This document shows positions 1 to 11,700 of a DNA stretch of 64,000 bases, in pieces. The stretch is taken from positions 58,005,660 to 58,069,659 of the forward strand of contig NC_051079.1 in the NCBI RefSeq assembly GCF_004664715.2, read 5' to 3'. Origin of the DNA: Peromyscus leucopus (taxonomy: Eukaryota > Chordata > Mammalia > Rodentia > Cricetidae). Within the stretch, counting starts at the first letter, position 1. Each line of letters opens with the position of its first letter. The translations under genes were made by a program, and so were the position numbers. The notes below the pieces were generated by a model. That model saw nothing but the letters and a program-made list of their open reading frames with translations. It searched no databases and was not told where the DNA came from.

Positions 1-75
1 CACAAGTTCAAGGCCCATCTGAAACTCAGAGTGAGATCAAGGTCAGCCTGAAAAACTTAACAAGACCCTGTCTTA
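1..75 (+). repeat. SINE 3' fragment (B1/B4-like)
   Basis: The window opens inside a SINE. The order 'caaggcc..tctga', 'agcctgaaaaac' and 'aagaccctgtctt' followed by an A-rich tail is the right half of a B1-type element, strongly diverged. Its 5' end lies outside the window. Confidence 0.55.
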
Positions 76-2814
76 AAGACAAAACAAACAAAGAAGAAAA
101 GAAAAAGAATGATGTGGTATGTCTGCGTAATGAAATCCTATTCAGCCATAAAAAAATGAATTTAATATTTGCATCTCTGTGTATGCATGTGTATGTGTGT
201 CAATGTCTGTGTGTTTATGTGTGTCTGTGTGTGAGAATGAGAGTCAGAGAGAAAGACAGAGAGACTGAAAGACACAGATGAGAATAGAAATGTATGGAGG
301 GGGACTATAAAAGAAGACTCTAAAGAAGAAAGGGAAGAAAAGATAATGAAATATACATGACCTGAGAGCAGAATGGTGACTTACAGGCAGTGGCCAACAG
401 GGGGAAATCAGAATAAAGCACAAAAATACCATAATGAAACTCATTACTTCGGATAATAACTTTAAAATCATATTTTTTACTTCAAAAAGAAATAAATCCA
501 TTTTAAAAGTGGCTAAGTCTTAACTGTAACTGTTACAAAAGGAAGTGACTAGGGGAAAAATGACCTTTAGGTGAGATGGATCCTGTAAGGGACAAGTGTT
601 ATATAACAAGAAAAACTCATGAAATCTGGGCAGGGACCCTCTACAGTTGAGTTAACAGTGTACCTCACTGTTACACACTTGGCTAGTCTGTTTCTGTTGT
701 AGCTCACTGTTACATGCTTGGTCTAGTCTGTTTCTGTTGTAGCTCACTGTTACATGCTTGGTCAGTCTATTTTACCACCAATCAAAAACATATTTACAAC
801 CCTCCTCCCTTTTAGTTCCCATTGGGATTTGCTGCAGACTTCCTTCTTTGGAATGCTTATCTCCATCTCAAGGAGTAGGCAAAACTAATAATAAATATAG
901 CAAGTGCAAGAGCGGTAACTGCATTATTCAGCAAAGAGTAATCTAGATAGATATCACTATAACTCATTACGTGAGTTTTGAGTGTGCACATGCAGGTCAT
1001 GATACCAGAAGAAGGATCTTGAAGGAGAGGAAGCAACCATGGGCTGGGTAGGATGGGTTTAGAAGACTTCTGTTTATTTTCCAAGAACATATCAAGGCAC
1101 AAGAGAATATTGTTTGAATATCCTTTAAAAAAAAAAAAACTGGGCCACATTGATCCTTCTCTATGCCATTCTGAGAGAGAAGAAAGGGCTGTGGTTCTTA
1201 AGTCTATTAACAAGTTGTACGCACTTCTGTTATCAGCCTTGCTAAACCCAACAGGAAATATTTTATTTACTAGTAGCCTGACTCTTCCCCCAAATATTTA
1301 ACAACCTAAAGGGCACAGGCACTGACCAATCATAAGTAGCTCATTGTACCACCTTAGCTTGCCAAGTTTATACTGAAGTGGTTGAGCATATGAAGTCTGG
1401 AGCAATTAGTGATAGTAGCCGGATGATTGTGGAGAGCTGACAAGGAAATGTTGAGCATGAAATGTCTACACTAACAAGATTCATTAATGCTCTCATTATG
1501 TAAATATATCTTATCTGCTGCTTATGTCTAAGAGGATGAGTGGCTGTCAGAGTGGATGTCATGTACCAGACAATGTTAAAAGTTATGAGGTCAAGAAGGG
1601 ACACAGACCTGTACCTCAACTATATTGCAATGCAATGATTCACTCTAGCTAATAAATGCACAAGGAAAAGTAAACATTTTAAAGTATGTTTTATAGTACC
1701 TTGATATCAAGACAGAAAAGGCACTTTACTGGCCCCAAAGCAAATCAGTAACATACATTGGATTTACCTGATTGTGGGGAAAGATCAATACATATCCCCA
1801 GTGCTTCCACACCCACCAATACTCCTTTGAGAAATGCCCTTGCTCTTATGAAAAACTAGCAAGCATTGGATGGGAATCAACTCATGAAATAAATGGAAGA
1901 AAATCAGAGCATCCTAGAACTTTTGAAGTAATATAAAAATAGTTTACTGATTTAGCTGTATTCCATATCCTTGCTAAGTCAGTTTCCTTATGTGTATGAA
2001 TTATTAAAGCTAGAATAAATGGCCTTACTGATGTGAATACGGATTACCAAGCAAACATTCATGCAGCAGATATGTGTTTTCCAGTGAGAGGGTGCTGAGG
2101 TGGCAGAACCCATAAGATGTGGTGCTTAATGAAAAGTAATTAGGTCACAGGGTCTCTAGCCTTAAGAATATTAGTGTTGTTTAGAGCACTGTGTCAACTC
2201 TCTCGTGACTAAATTTATTCCATTGAGAATGAACTGTCAAAAACCAAGTTCAGCCATTTTGGCTCTATATTTTACATTGAGCCTTCTGCAATTGACCCCC
2301 TTTCCACTTTTCTCCCATGCTGTTTGGCCTTTCCAGGCATCAGAGTCATAATCCATGTAAGCTTGCTTCCTTTATAAATTTCCCAGCCTCAGTTATTTTG
2401 TTATAGCAGAACAGCACAGAATATAATAGACACAGTTCTACAACTTGAGTTAGTGATGATACTTTGAAAAATATCAAACTGTTGACTTCCCAGCTTTCTC
2501 ATTCTTTCAAGATTCCATTGGATTATGTAAAAATAATCCTGTCTCCTTCCCTTCAGCAGAAAAAACCCACATAGAGCTCTCACACTCCTGATAATGATAC
2601 AACATCACACTTTGTTCAAATTTTCACCTACCTTACCTACATTGGATCCATTCAAGAAGCGTTAAGCTCTCTCATGGAATCAATCCCTTCCAGCTATAAG
2701 TTGGAGATTTTAAGTAGACCTTCTCACATATGTTCTATACAAATTTTAGGGGAATAATGTTTCAGTTTGGATTTTTGCTTTATTTCTCTATTTCTTTTCT
2801 TTCATGTGCTTGTA
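76..2814. other. Gene-free intergenic sequence
   Basis: No open reading frame here resembles a known protein, and all are short and uncorroborated. There is TG-rich low-complexity sequence near 180-235 and a short minisatellite at 662-766. Around 2,040-2,200 a faint resemblance to old MER-type DNA elements was seen but could not be secured. Nothing else was recognised. Confidence 0.6.
662..766. repeat. 39/40-bp minisatellite, about 2.7 copies
   Basis: The phrase 'ctcactgttaca' recurs at about 664, 703 and 743, with 'tagtctgtttctgttgtag' between copies. This gives a direct tandem repeat of period 39-40 bp. The second and third units are nearly identical, so the last duplication is recent. It carries no coding signal. 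Confidence 0.85.
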
Positions 2815-3050
2815 TGTATTAACTGGGGGTGGAGGGGAAAGAAAGGGCCATATGTAACCCAAACTTACCTCAAACTTCCTGCTATGTTGTCAAGGATGAT
2901 GTTAAAACTTCTGATCCCATTGTTTCAGCCTCCCAGGCGCTAAGATTACAAGCATGCACCACCAGGCCAGGTTTTATGATGGATGAAACCTAGAGCTCTG
3001 TGTATGCTAGGCAAGCACTCTACCAACTGAGTTGCATCCTCAGCCCAAGA
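2815..3050 (-). repeat. B4-type SINE (B1 fused to ID-like part)
   Basis: Read on the minus strand, an ID/tRNA-like start (complement of 'ctctaccaactgagttgcat') is followed by a diverged B1-like body (complement of 'cctcccaggcgctaagattaca'). This ID-plus-B1 arrangement is typical of rodent B4 elements. Confidence 0.6.
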
Positions 3051-4046
3051 AATTACTTTTTACAGAACAAGTCTTTAGTGACCGTAGTTAAATTTCTTCC
3101 GGGGCCCCTTGTTGCCTCCAGTATTGCATGGCCTTTCTCAAGAAGGTTTCCTTTTCTTTACCACCCAACTGCCAGATGTTACAAATGCCATTTTCCTGCT
3201 TCCATCTTTCAAAACACCAGCATTCATTTTGCACTACACTGACTAGACTAAGTGTTCTGGCACTCCATTCTTAGAACACTCTGCCTGCTTCACCTAAAGT
3301 GCTCATTTCAGTTGACAACTTGTAAATTTTTTTTTTCTTGCATAAGGTCTCCATTGTCAGGTCTGATTACACAGAGCAGACACCATGGCAATGGCACTCA
3401 GCAGGCTTAAGTGAACAAATATTGGCTCTTACATAATCTTTACAATTCAGTACTAACATAGATAGCCTGCATCATTCTCCATTCATCTTTCCAGGGAGCT
3501 GAAGATTTTGACAATCTGGTCTCTGGATATTACACTTACCTTGTAGTTAAATGGAATAAATTAAATAAAATGAACTCAAATAAAAAAAATAAAATTCGAT
3601 AACACTTATAGTAAAATGGAATAAATTCATAAGTTCATAAATTCAAAATGATACTCTAAAGATAAGAAAAAAATATACAAAGTGTCGATACCTGCAGCAG
3701 TAACGTGAAAGCACAAGTAGAATGCACGCCACGTGCACACAAATAGAAGAGACATTAATATTAACGGCAAACCTAAATTACGTATTTCTATGTGAGCACA
3801 GTCAGCATGAGGAAGAGAACAGTGGGTGAGATGAGGAGCCCTAATGAGGACAGATGCTCTACCCACAGAAGAAGGATGAATTATCTGAGTGTTCACATAC
3901 AAAAGGGAAGAAAGAGAACTCAAAATTTATCAGCACTGAAGTTAGCCAAAGCCCTGTCATGTGCAGTGTTCAGCAGCAAGGTGAGACAAGAGCACAATAT
4001 GTGGTTTCTGTTGGAACTATGCAGAATTGGAGAGGTCATGCTAAAT

Positions 4047-4049
<3 letters not shown>
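3051..4049. other. Gene-free intergenic sequence
   Basis: The segment contains only short open frames with no recognisable family. An A/T-rich stretch at 3,545-3,660 has short repeats of 'aaaatggaataaatt'. No repeat family was recognised with confidence. Confidence 0.5.
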
Positions 4050-4099
<50 letters not shown>

Positions 4100-4126
4100 G
4101 CACATATAGATATATATGTATATGTG

Positions 4127-4174
<48 letters not shown>
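4050..4174. repeat. (CA)n-(TA)n-(TG)n compound microsatellite, inverted
   Basis: About 45 bp of CA is followed by a 30-bp TA-rich centre and about 47 bp of TG. The CA and TG arms are reverse complements, so each strand can fold into a long hairpin. The apparent His/Thr- and Val/Cys-rich open frames over it are artefacts of the dinucleotide repeat. Confidence 0.97.
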
Positions 4175-4178
<4 letters not shown>

Positions 4179-4269
4179 ATAACAGCTGAGGCTATTTTTG
4201 TTGTTTGTGTGCATATTGTTTCAGAGCTGACCACATTGTTTTATGTAGCCAATTAAGGGCATCATTCCT

Positions 4270-5240
4270 GGGAGAGACTAACTTTCCGTCTCTCAACTAT
4301 CATTTGTTGCCTAAGGAGATTTATCTAGGGGTGTACCCCATGAGGATTTCCCCTTCCACATTACCATGTCTATTGATACTGTCACTGTTCAGGTATTGTT
4401 TAGGCAGCCATTTCTGGGATACAGTCTTGCAGCATACATCTGGTCCTCCGGCTCTCACAATCTGCTCCTTCTACAACGTTTCCTCAACCATAGGTGCTGG
4501 AGTTGTGTTGTAGGTGTATTAGTTTGGGCTGGACTACCCATAATCCATAGATCTCTGCATTATGTCCAGTTGTGGTTTTCTGTTATGGTCTCTGCCTGCT
4601 GTAAAGTGGTTTCTTTGATGAGGGGTAAGAGCTAAACTTATTTGTGGTATAAGGATAAAAATATTTAGACTGTAGTTAGGAATTGCATTGATTTAATAAA
4701 GTGGCAGTAGTATGTTCTCTTCTAAAATCCATGACCTCACTAGCCCTGGGATGTTGGTTTCTAGCACAAGGCATGATTTCCTCCTATTGAGTGGGCCTTA
4801 AGCCTAATTGATCAGCTGTTGGTTACTGCCAACATATGAGTATCATTATTGTATCATTAGGGATGTCTTGGCTCACTGGTCAGTATTGGGTTTTATAAGC
4901 ATCATGGCTGACTATGACTACTGATTGCTTCCCTCCTTGGTAGCTTGCACAGTACTTTCTGGTACTATGGAATTAGGCTTCAAGAAGGAGGCTTCCCAGT
5001 TAGATGCAGCTTGAACCATCTAAGTCCTGTGTCCTAAGTGTGCAGTGTCTTGAGCAATAAGGACTTGCCTTCAACCTTTGGGAGGCAGCCAAGGGCAACA
5101 GCAAGATCCTATATAGTTTTGGAAGTCTCTTGGAGTCACCTGACCACTAACTCAAACAGAGGTTCCCCCTATCTGGTACTGGATTTTTGTTAGATTAATT
5201 AAGGCTCTTGTGGGAGCATTGTCAGCCTGAGGAAAGAGAA
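4270..5240 (+). mobile_element. Decayed LINE-1 (Lx-type) untranslated-region remnant
   Basis: The segment recalls the long noncoding end regions of old murine Lx LINE-1 elements, for example the run around 'ccatgacctcactagccctggg' and 'gattgcttccctccttggtagcttgcac'. A related, less decayed stretch occurs at about 62,480-62,800. It has no coding content. The family call rests on pattern memory and needs RepeatMasker. Confidence 0.45.
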
Positions 5241-5243
5241 TAT

Positions 5244-5260
5244 AAAAAAAAAAAAAAAAA

Positions 5261-5292
<32 letters not shown>
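5244..5292. repeat. A18-(TA)-(AG)n simple repeat
   Basis: Eighteen consecutive A are followed by TATATA and then about 13 AG units. The position just after an L1-like segment suggests it grew from a retrotransposon A-tail. Confidence 0.9.
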
Positions 5293-6487
5293 GAACTTAT
5301 ACGTACTGTATATAATTTTCAGTAAATAAATGATTTCCTGAGGCTTTATCTAATGACCAGAATATCTTCCTCCTCTTCTCTTTTTACTGACCTCATCCCC
5401 CAACACCCCAGGTGGAGTTATTTCCTGCTGCTGTCAGCTGCATGAATATGAAGTAGGAATTCAGCTGACTCTGACAAAGCTAGACCTGGAAGAAGCCAAG
5501 GGCCTTTCCAGAAGACAAAGCCAAGGTTTAAGGAGTCTTGGTGATATTGGCATTTGAATATTGGCCATTTCCTGCTATGAATTTCTCAGGTGCTATTTTA
5601 GCTTTTCCATTCCTAGAACAGTGTGTTTGATTATTCATTGGGAACAATTTCCCTATACAATTAAAGTATTTGGATACATCTCCCAACTGTGCTAAAAGCA
5701 GTCACACAGCCAGACCCCTAATTTCAGACCTTTCTATAATTATTGTCATTAGCAACATCCGACCAGACCTTCTCCAGACAAAAGCATCTTATCTGAGATA
5801 TTTCCAAGACTTTCAGAGAACAGACTGCAATTTAGATAAGCATCCACTGAGACTACTGCCTAGGACTGGCAGATGTGCTAATTAAGCTTAACCCTCCTCT
5901 CCTCCAAGTGTTATCTCTAACTCTAGATCTCTTAACTCAGAACTAAAGGGTTTTTACTTACCAGGTACATCAAGCTGTGACTCAGGTTGCCTAGCTACTG
6001 AGTACACTTCCTCTATCCTCCCAGAAAATAACACAGCCAAGACAGATATGGCTCCAAAGGAAAGAAAAGGCAGTTTTATTTTCACTCATGATTTAGTGAC
6101 TCATGGGCTCCTAATAACTAACTCTTATCACTTCTAAGAATATAGTTTGAGCACATGAATTCCCCTTTTCCATCTCTTAACTGGATTAAGCCCTCAGTTG
6201 ACTCTATTCCCCATTAGTCACTTCCCCTTTCTGCTGTAAAGGATAACTGACAATTACTGCTCTTTGGGAAGATCTTATCTCCTCTGTTTGACCCTGTAAG
6301 AATTCAAGCCTGTGTGACCTTGCCTTGGTGAGAGAATTGCTACTTTGTATGGATATATAACTGAATACCTCAGAGAACTAGGGAAAACTAGAGGACAGAG
6401 ACTAAAGAGAGAACTAGAAGAATGAGATGGAAGATGGGGAACAACAAGGTGAGGAAGAACTAGATGGGAAAGAACTAGATGAGAGAA
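5293..6487. other. Gene-free sequence, purine-rich towards its end
   Basis: No gene is recognised. From about 6,350 the sequence becomes AG-rich with repeats of the type 'gaactagatgagagaa'. The same texture continues after the solo LTR (6,941-7,090), so the LTR seems to have landed in an older purine-rich repeat. Confidence 0.5.
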
Positions 6488-6934
6488 TATGGTGGTATTT
6501 TATTTGTACTGAAATGTGATTTTAATTATATGTTAATAAATAAAGTTGCCCAGGGGTCAGAGCTATTAGCAAGCCATAGGAAAGCGGGGCAGTAGTGGCG
6601 TATGTTTATAATCCCAGCACTTGGTAGGCAGAGCTAGATAAGTCTCTATGTGTTCAGGGATACAGCCAGCATTGGAGACACATGCCTTTAAGACCTGGAG
6701 GGCTGTACATACAGGCAGTGATGAGGCAGTCACGTGTTTGGGCTTACAACCAATGAGAAGGAAGAACAGAAAGACTATATCAAGACAAACACACAGAAAG
6801 TAGATCCCTTTCAGAGAGGTAGGACCAACCGCAGGAGGAAGGGTAAGGTTTTAGCTCTGGGCTCTGACCTCTTGGCTTTCTCTTTTACATTGGTTCTATG
6901 TTTCTTATTTATAAGACAGTTGGTTACATCTACA
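6488..6934 (+). mobile_element. Solo LTR, family A, copy 1
   Basis: The 447-bp unit starts T(A/G)TGGTGGTAT and ends ACATCTACA, close to the TG...CA ends of LTRs. It is flanked by a perfect 6-bp target duplication, agagaa (6,482-6,487 and 6,935-6,940). Six-base duplications are usual for class II (ERVK/IAP-type) retroviruses. An inverted copy lies at 40,616-41,044. It contains 'aatcccagcacttgg', a B1-like core, and no viral protein-coding sequence. This is an old endogenous retrovirus remnant reduced to its LTR. Confidence 0.85.
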
Positions 6935-7219
6935 AGAGAATTGAGATAGAACTTAGAAAGAACAGCAGAAAAAGCAGAAAAATGTAATGAGAAATCAGGC
7001 AAGAAAGGAGCTAAGTAAGTAAGAGAGCAGACTAGGAGCTATGTAGAGAGAGAACTGACTCAGAAGAATAAAGTGTATGGACTAAAGAGTTTCATATATG
7101 TAGATTTATTCGAGAATCCCTCAGATTAATTGATCCATCACTGGTAGTGTCTCTTCTGGAACTCTGAGAAAAGACTATAGAAGGGCTAGACCCCATTAGC
7201 TTTTGTTAACCTACTTAGT

Positions 7220-7930
7220 TAAAATATAATCATATCACTTTCCTCCTTCCCTTTTCTCCCTCCAGCTCCTCCTAAGGACTGTATCCTCTCAAGCTCCCAA
7301 TCTCTTTATACTTTCCTGGTTTCTGCAGTTACTTCATGTAATAAACTCACATCTGAAGACTTGGAGCTGAGATGAGAATATTCATCATTTACCTTTCTGG
7401 GTCTGGGTTATCTCACTCAACATAACTGTGGGAGCTCATTTTCAGGTTCCTAGTTGATTTACCAAGCAGGTCTGCATAGAGAGGATGATTGGACCACAGG
7501 CCTGAGTGCAGGTATCTGAGGTAGTCTGCACTTGGCTGTGTTGGGAAAAGGTCTTTTGCTCCACCTCTTGGTGTTTCTATAAATACCCTAGGGCAGAGAC
7601 AGTCAGGGCCCATTGGAATAGGTTCTAGGTCCTCTCATGGCTATCCTGTAAGTTTCTGTTTATCTCCACACTCTAAATCCTTCTATCTAATGTTTCCTGC
7701 TACTCTCACTCAAAAAAAAAATTCTCTGGGGAACTGTGGGATTAGTTGGTAGCCACCCCACACATAACCTTTTCTAGGTCCATCCATGTACCTGCAAATT
7801 TCATGATATCTTCTTTTCTTCACAGCAGAATACTATTTCATTGTATATATGTACCACATTTTCATTATCCAGTCATTCATTGAAGGGCTTTCAAATTGTT
7901 TCCATTTCCTACTTTAACTTTTTATTCAAC
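7220..7930 (-). mobile_element. LINE-1 ORF2 3'-end fragment, split by a solo LTR
   Basis: Both flanks of the LTR at 7,427-7,762 read on the minus strand as the end of L1 ORF2: 'ggttatctcactcaacataac' on the left continues at 'cttttctaggtccatccatg' and 'ttcattgtatatatgtaccaca' on the right. It is 5'-truncated and full of substitutions, so it is dead. Confidence 0.75.
7427..7762 (+). mobile_element. Solo LTR, family C, nested in L1
   Basis: The 336-bp unit begins TGTGGGAGC and ends ACCCCACA, with a perfect 6-bp target duplication cataac at 7,421-7,426 and 7,763-7,768. Removing one duplication restores a continuous L1 sequence. A TATA-like 'tctataaataccc' lies near 7,577-7,590, which fits a U3 promoter in plus orientation. 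There are no internal viral genes. It is a class II-like endogenous retrovirus relic. Confidence 0.83.
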
Positions 7931-7950
7931 CATTTAAAAAACATTATTTA

Positions 7951-8098
7951 GCTGGGCATGGTGGCACACACTTTTAATCCTAGCATTTGGGAGACAGACA
8001 GGCAGATCTCTGAATTCAAGGCTAGCTGGCCTACAGAGAAAGGTCCAAAACAGCAAGGGCTACACAGAGAAACCCTGCCTTGAAAAATCAAAAAAAAA
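7951..8098 (+). repeat. B1 SINE
   Basis: It runs from 'gctgggcatggtggcacaca' through 'tttaatcctagcatttggg' to 'tacacagagaaaccctg' and an A-rich tail. Moderately diverged. Confidence 0.9.
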
Positions 8099-8158
8099 GA
8101 TAATATAAATCATATAAACTATTCTTTTCTGATGTGCTGTATAAAACCCAACAACAGT

Positions 8159-8338
8159 GCCGGGCGGTGGTGGCACACGCCTTTAATCCCAGCACTCGGG
8201 AGGCAGAGGCAGGCAGATCTCTGTGAGTTTGAGGCCAGCCTGGTCTCCAAATCGAGTTCCAGGAAAGGCGCAAAGCTACACAGAGAAACCCTGTCTCGAA
8301 AAAAACAAAAAAAAAAACAACAACAAAAAAAAAAAAAC
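8159..8338 (+). repeat. B1 SINE, young
   Basis: Near-consensus B1 starting 'gccgggcggtggtggcacac', with pol III box-like segments, the lineage variant 'ccaggaaaggcgcaaagc' and a long A/AAC tail. The low divergence suggests a recent insertion. Apparent open frames across it are spurious. Confidence 0.95.
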
Positions 8339-9221
8339 AGGTCTGTTTTGTCCCTAAACAAAAATAAAAAGATTGCAAAAGTCCAACTTGTATTACTATC
8401 TAATAGTAATGAATTACTATCTAATAAGAAATGAACATAGTACACAGCCATGGTTATCATTTGCAAGACACTAGCTCCTAGAGAGAAAGAAAACACAGTA
8501 AGATGCACCAAAAATTCCAATCCCCCTTTGCCTACACAATACAAAATTAGCAGAATACACAGCTGTCTCAACTGGATGTTCAAGCCATCCTTTCTGCTTC
8601 TGCTCTTCAGTAAACACATACTCACAGGACATTTACTGCTAAGAACTAGTCAATGCATGAGATAAAGCCCCTACTATCAGCATCAAATGAAGACGAGGAC
8701 AAATGACAAATACAAAAGGCTGTTTGGTCAGGGTGGTCCCCGAGCAGACATCTGATGACAGCAAACATTGAGTAACGGAGACAAGTTTATCCGGATGGAG
8801 AGAATGGGGCAAAGACCTGGAGGAGAGAGCACAGATGTAGTTATTATAAAGGTTAAGGCTAAGCGGTCAAATCTCAAAGTAAATGGAGTGTAAGAAAATG
8901 TTCTGGTTTGAGGAGATGAGACAAGAGTTGTTGCCATGTTACAAAGGAGTTTTACGCTAAGTTAGGAACTTATACTTTACTATGATAGGAAAGTATCAAC
9001 TTGAGAAGAGGTGCACTATCATCTAATATTTGTAATGAATGTGTTCTTGGTGGAGAATAGAGCAGGGAGGCACAAGGGTAGAAGTAGCCTTGTCTTATTC
9101 CTAGTGCCTCCCTTAACTAAATTATCAACACCATAGCAGCTAGTATTTGCTGAGAACACAAGTACTCAGCCATACCTTTTCTCATTTACCCTTAAAACTA
9201 CAAGGAGTAAAGGACCTATGG

Positions 9222-9295
9222 AAAAATCTCAGTAGTACAGAACCTGCCTAGCACAAATAAGATCCTGGGTTCATCCCCCACCACCACCAAGAGAA
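9222..9295 (+). repeat. ID-type SINE
   Basis: 'aatctcagtagtacagaacctgcctagcac' followed by 'atcctgggttcatcccc' matches the tRNA-Ala-derived ID body in diverged form. Confidence 0.55.
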
Positions 9296-11379
9296 AGTTC
9301 AAGGAAGATCAAGTTCACTTGTATACAACTAAGGGCTTGTAAATAATGGAATCATAACAGAATCTACCTGGTTGAGAAGTACAAATTCTATCCCATATAA
9401 CTCAGAACATATCCTTTTTAACACTGGACTTGTACTGGACTTTGTTCAGATCTTTGCAAATATGACCTTTATCAAGAATAAATGCACTTTTGCCCAATTC
9501 CTTTAGGAAAACCCAAGTTTCATCAACTAGATCAGCTCATGCATCTCACTCTGGATGAACTCCCAGGTGATTTAGCTGTTTAAACTTGTATCTTTACCAC
9601 CTTTTAAATTCAGGGTCTAGCTATATAACCAAGCTAGTCTGGAAGTCACATACCTTATTTGTTGGCACCTCTTACCCTATACTTCCTTCGCTCCTCAGAC
9701 ATCCCCCATCTGGCACAGTAACAAACTATTTAAGAATCAATTTCAGAATCTACTTCATTCTACTACATCTTAGATGTTTGGTGTTGCATTTCAAAAAAAC
9801 CCACAACACTGAAAGATAGAAAGCAATCAGAAAAAAAAAGTGATATAACAAAACTTCACCCCATGAAATAATTTAGAAACTATATATTTAACCTTAACAT
9901 TACATGTTAATATTAGGAAGACTGAAATATATATGAGGTTTATCTTGAAAGGTAAAATTATAAATGATCTATAGATGGCATAGACAAGCAAATCATAGCT
10001 TAACTGAAGCAAGAATAAGGAACAAAGAATTTCAATTATAGAGAATTTTCTATTTCTAGAAACAGTTATGGAAAAGTTAAATGGTCACCTTAATAAAAGT
10101 AATGCTTTATATTGTACGTGATGTTTTGTTTAAGGAAAACACTCGTGTAATTCCGAGGTAGGCAAGCAGGAGAGACAGTTTGGTACTCTGGGAACCCCAT
10201 TTGATTTTGGGTTATGCACAACCCTCCTCTTATATACACTAGTTCCTTCACTTATGTGTATACGCACACACATTCCTTTCCAGGCATGCACTTAGCAACC
10301 TTGGAACACCCTCAACCCCTGACCTGTATCATACTACACACACTATCTTCTTTGAACAAATAGTTTTGCCACCCCTGGAAACAATCAAATTTAGAGCATT
10401 CAAGTGCAGTCCTAAGGTATCCAGGTATGCAGACTAGAAGGGCCAATTCAACCTCTACTGTTGGGGGTGCAAGAGCAGTAAAAAGAAAAACTGTTTCCAT
10501 TAGTAACCTATTAGGAAGAATCCCCTATTTATCATATGCCTATGCATAACTGGGCATGCATATGATTAAAATCAGATGCATTATGGGTACATACACAGTA
10601 CAGAAATGATTATATAACCTGATCAAAACAGAGAACCACCCAAACTATGTCCCCTATTAACCAGCTTTTCCTCTTGAGCTCCATAAAAGCTTTAAATAGT
10701 AATTGGGGCTCTTGAGTATTCACTCCTGTGGCTTGCTATCAGTCTTTACAGTATGTCCTTCTTTAATCTGTACTATCACTTACCTCCAAGAAAATTACCT
10801 AGCTCCCTTTGCAAATATGTATAAACCCATATTTTCAATTATTTGAGTAAGAGGAGAAGAATATGGAATCACGCACTCTAGGCCCCAATCACCAAAAACA
10901 ACTCCAGCATTCTTGCCATAGGTCCAGATTTCTATCTCATGAATTACTTTCTCTTATGAAGTTATCAGATTCGTTAGTGTTTGGAAACGCTAGCTCAAAC
11001 ATTTTCACTGTTCTTTGGTTTTAATAAGTAACCTGATAGTTTTATTATTACTTATTCTTAAATATTATGTTGCATAACAAGGAAGGCAAGAGTGAAAGCT
11101 AAGGTGTTTTGTTTCTCCTCCCAGCAATGCCTGTCTAGAACCTGATCAACAACTGTACTAGTGAACATTCTAAGGTCCTTCAGTGCAAATTTATCCTGAA
11201 GGGCCTTTTCCTATTGATTTCCGGCAACTGCACTATCAGTAAAGGGAGTGTAGTGTTAAGACATGTGACAGCACTCTGTCCCACTCTCTATGCCAGAATA
11301 TGCTGTCCTTAATGACTTCCAATGCCAGGCTGGACAATCCACTCTCCATGATTCTCTGCATACCCACTCACTCACTGTG

Positions 11380-11700
11380 ATGGTAAGTACTGTCAACTCA
11401 ACAGGATCTAGAAACTGAGAAATGGACTTCTGAGCATGCTGTGGGACATTATCTTCATTTTAAACAGAGGAGGATAGACTGAATGAAAGAAGACAGCTCA
11501 GCAGCAGCAGCATGCATTCAGGGCTCTTGGACTTCTGACCGTGGGATACAATGTGACTGGATGCTTCAACTTCCTGCTGCCTTGACTTCTGTTCATGATG
11601 GAATGCTACACTGAACTCTGAACTAATAGAAACCTTCCTCCATGAGACTGTTTTATGACAGCAACAGGAAAAGAAACTAGATACATCAACAACTTTTCTG
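11380..11700 (+). mobile_element. MER-type non-autonomous DNA element (tentative)
   Basis: It opens 'tgatggtaagtactgtcaactcaac' and closes with 'gactgttttatgacagcaacaggaaaagaaac', a layout common to an old rodent family of interspersed elements. Related ends appear at 21,265-21,550 and about 42,940-43,060. It has no coding potential. The family name was not recovered. Confidence 0.4.

Noticed and set aside
662..766. Regularly spaced repeats as a CRISPR-like array
   Set aside because: The copies are contiguous tandem units without unique spacers, in a mammalian genome.
8119..8625. 168-codon minus-strand open frame
   Set aside because: It runs through a B1 SINE and its A-tail (Phe-rich stretch). 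The SINE explains it.
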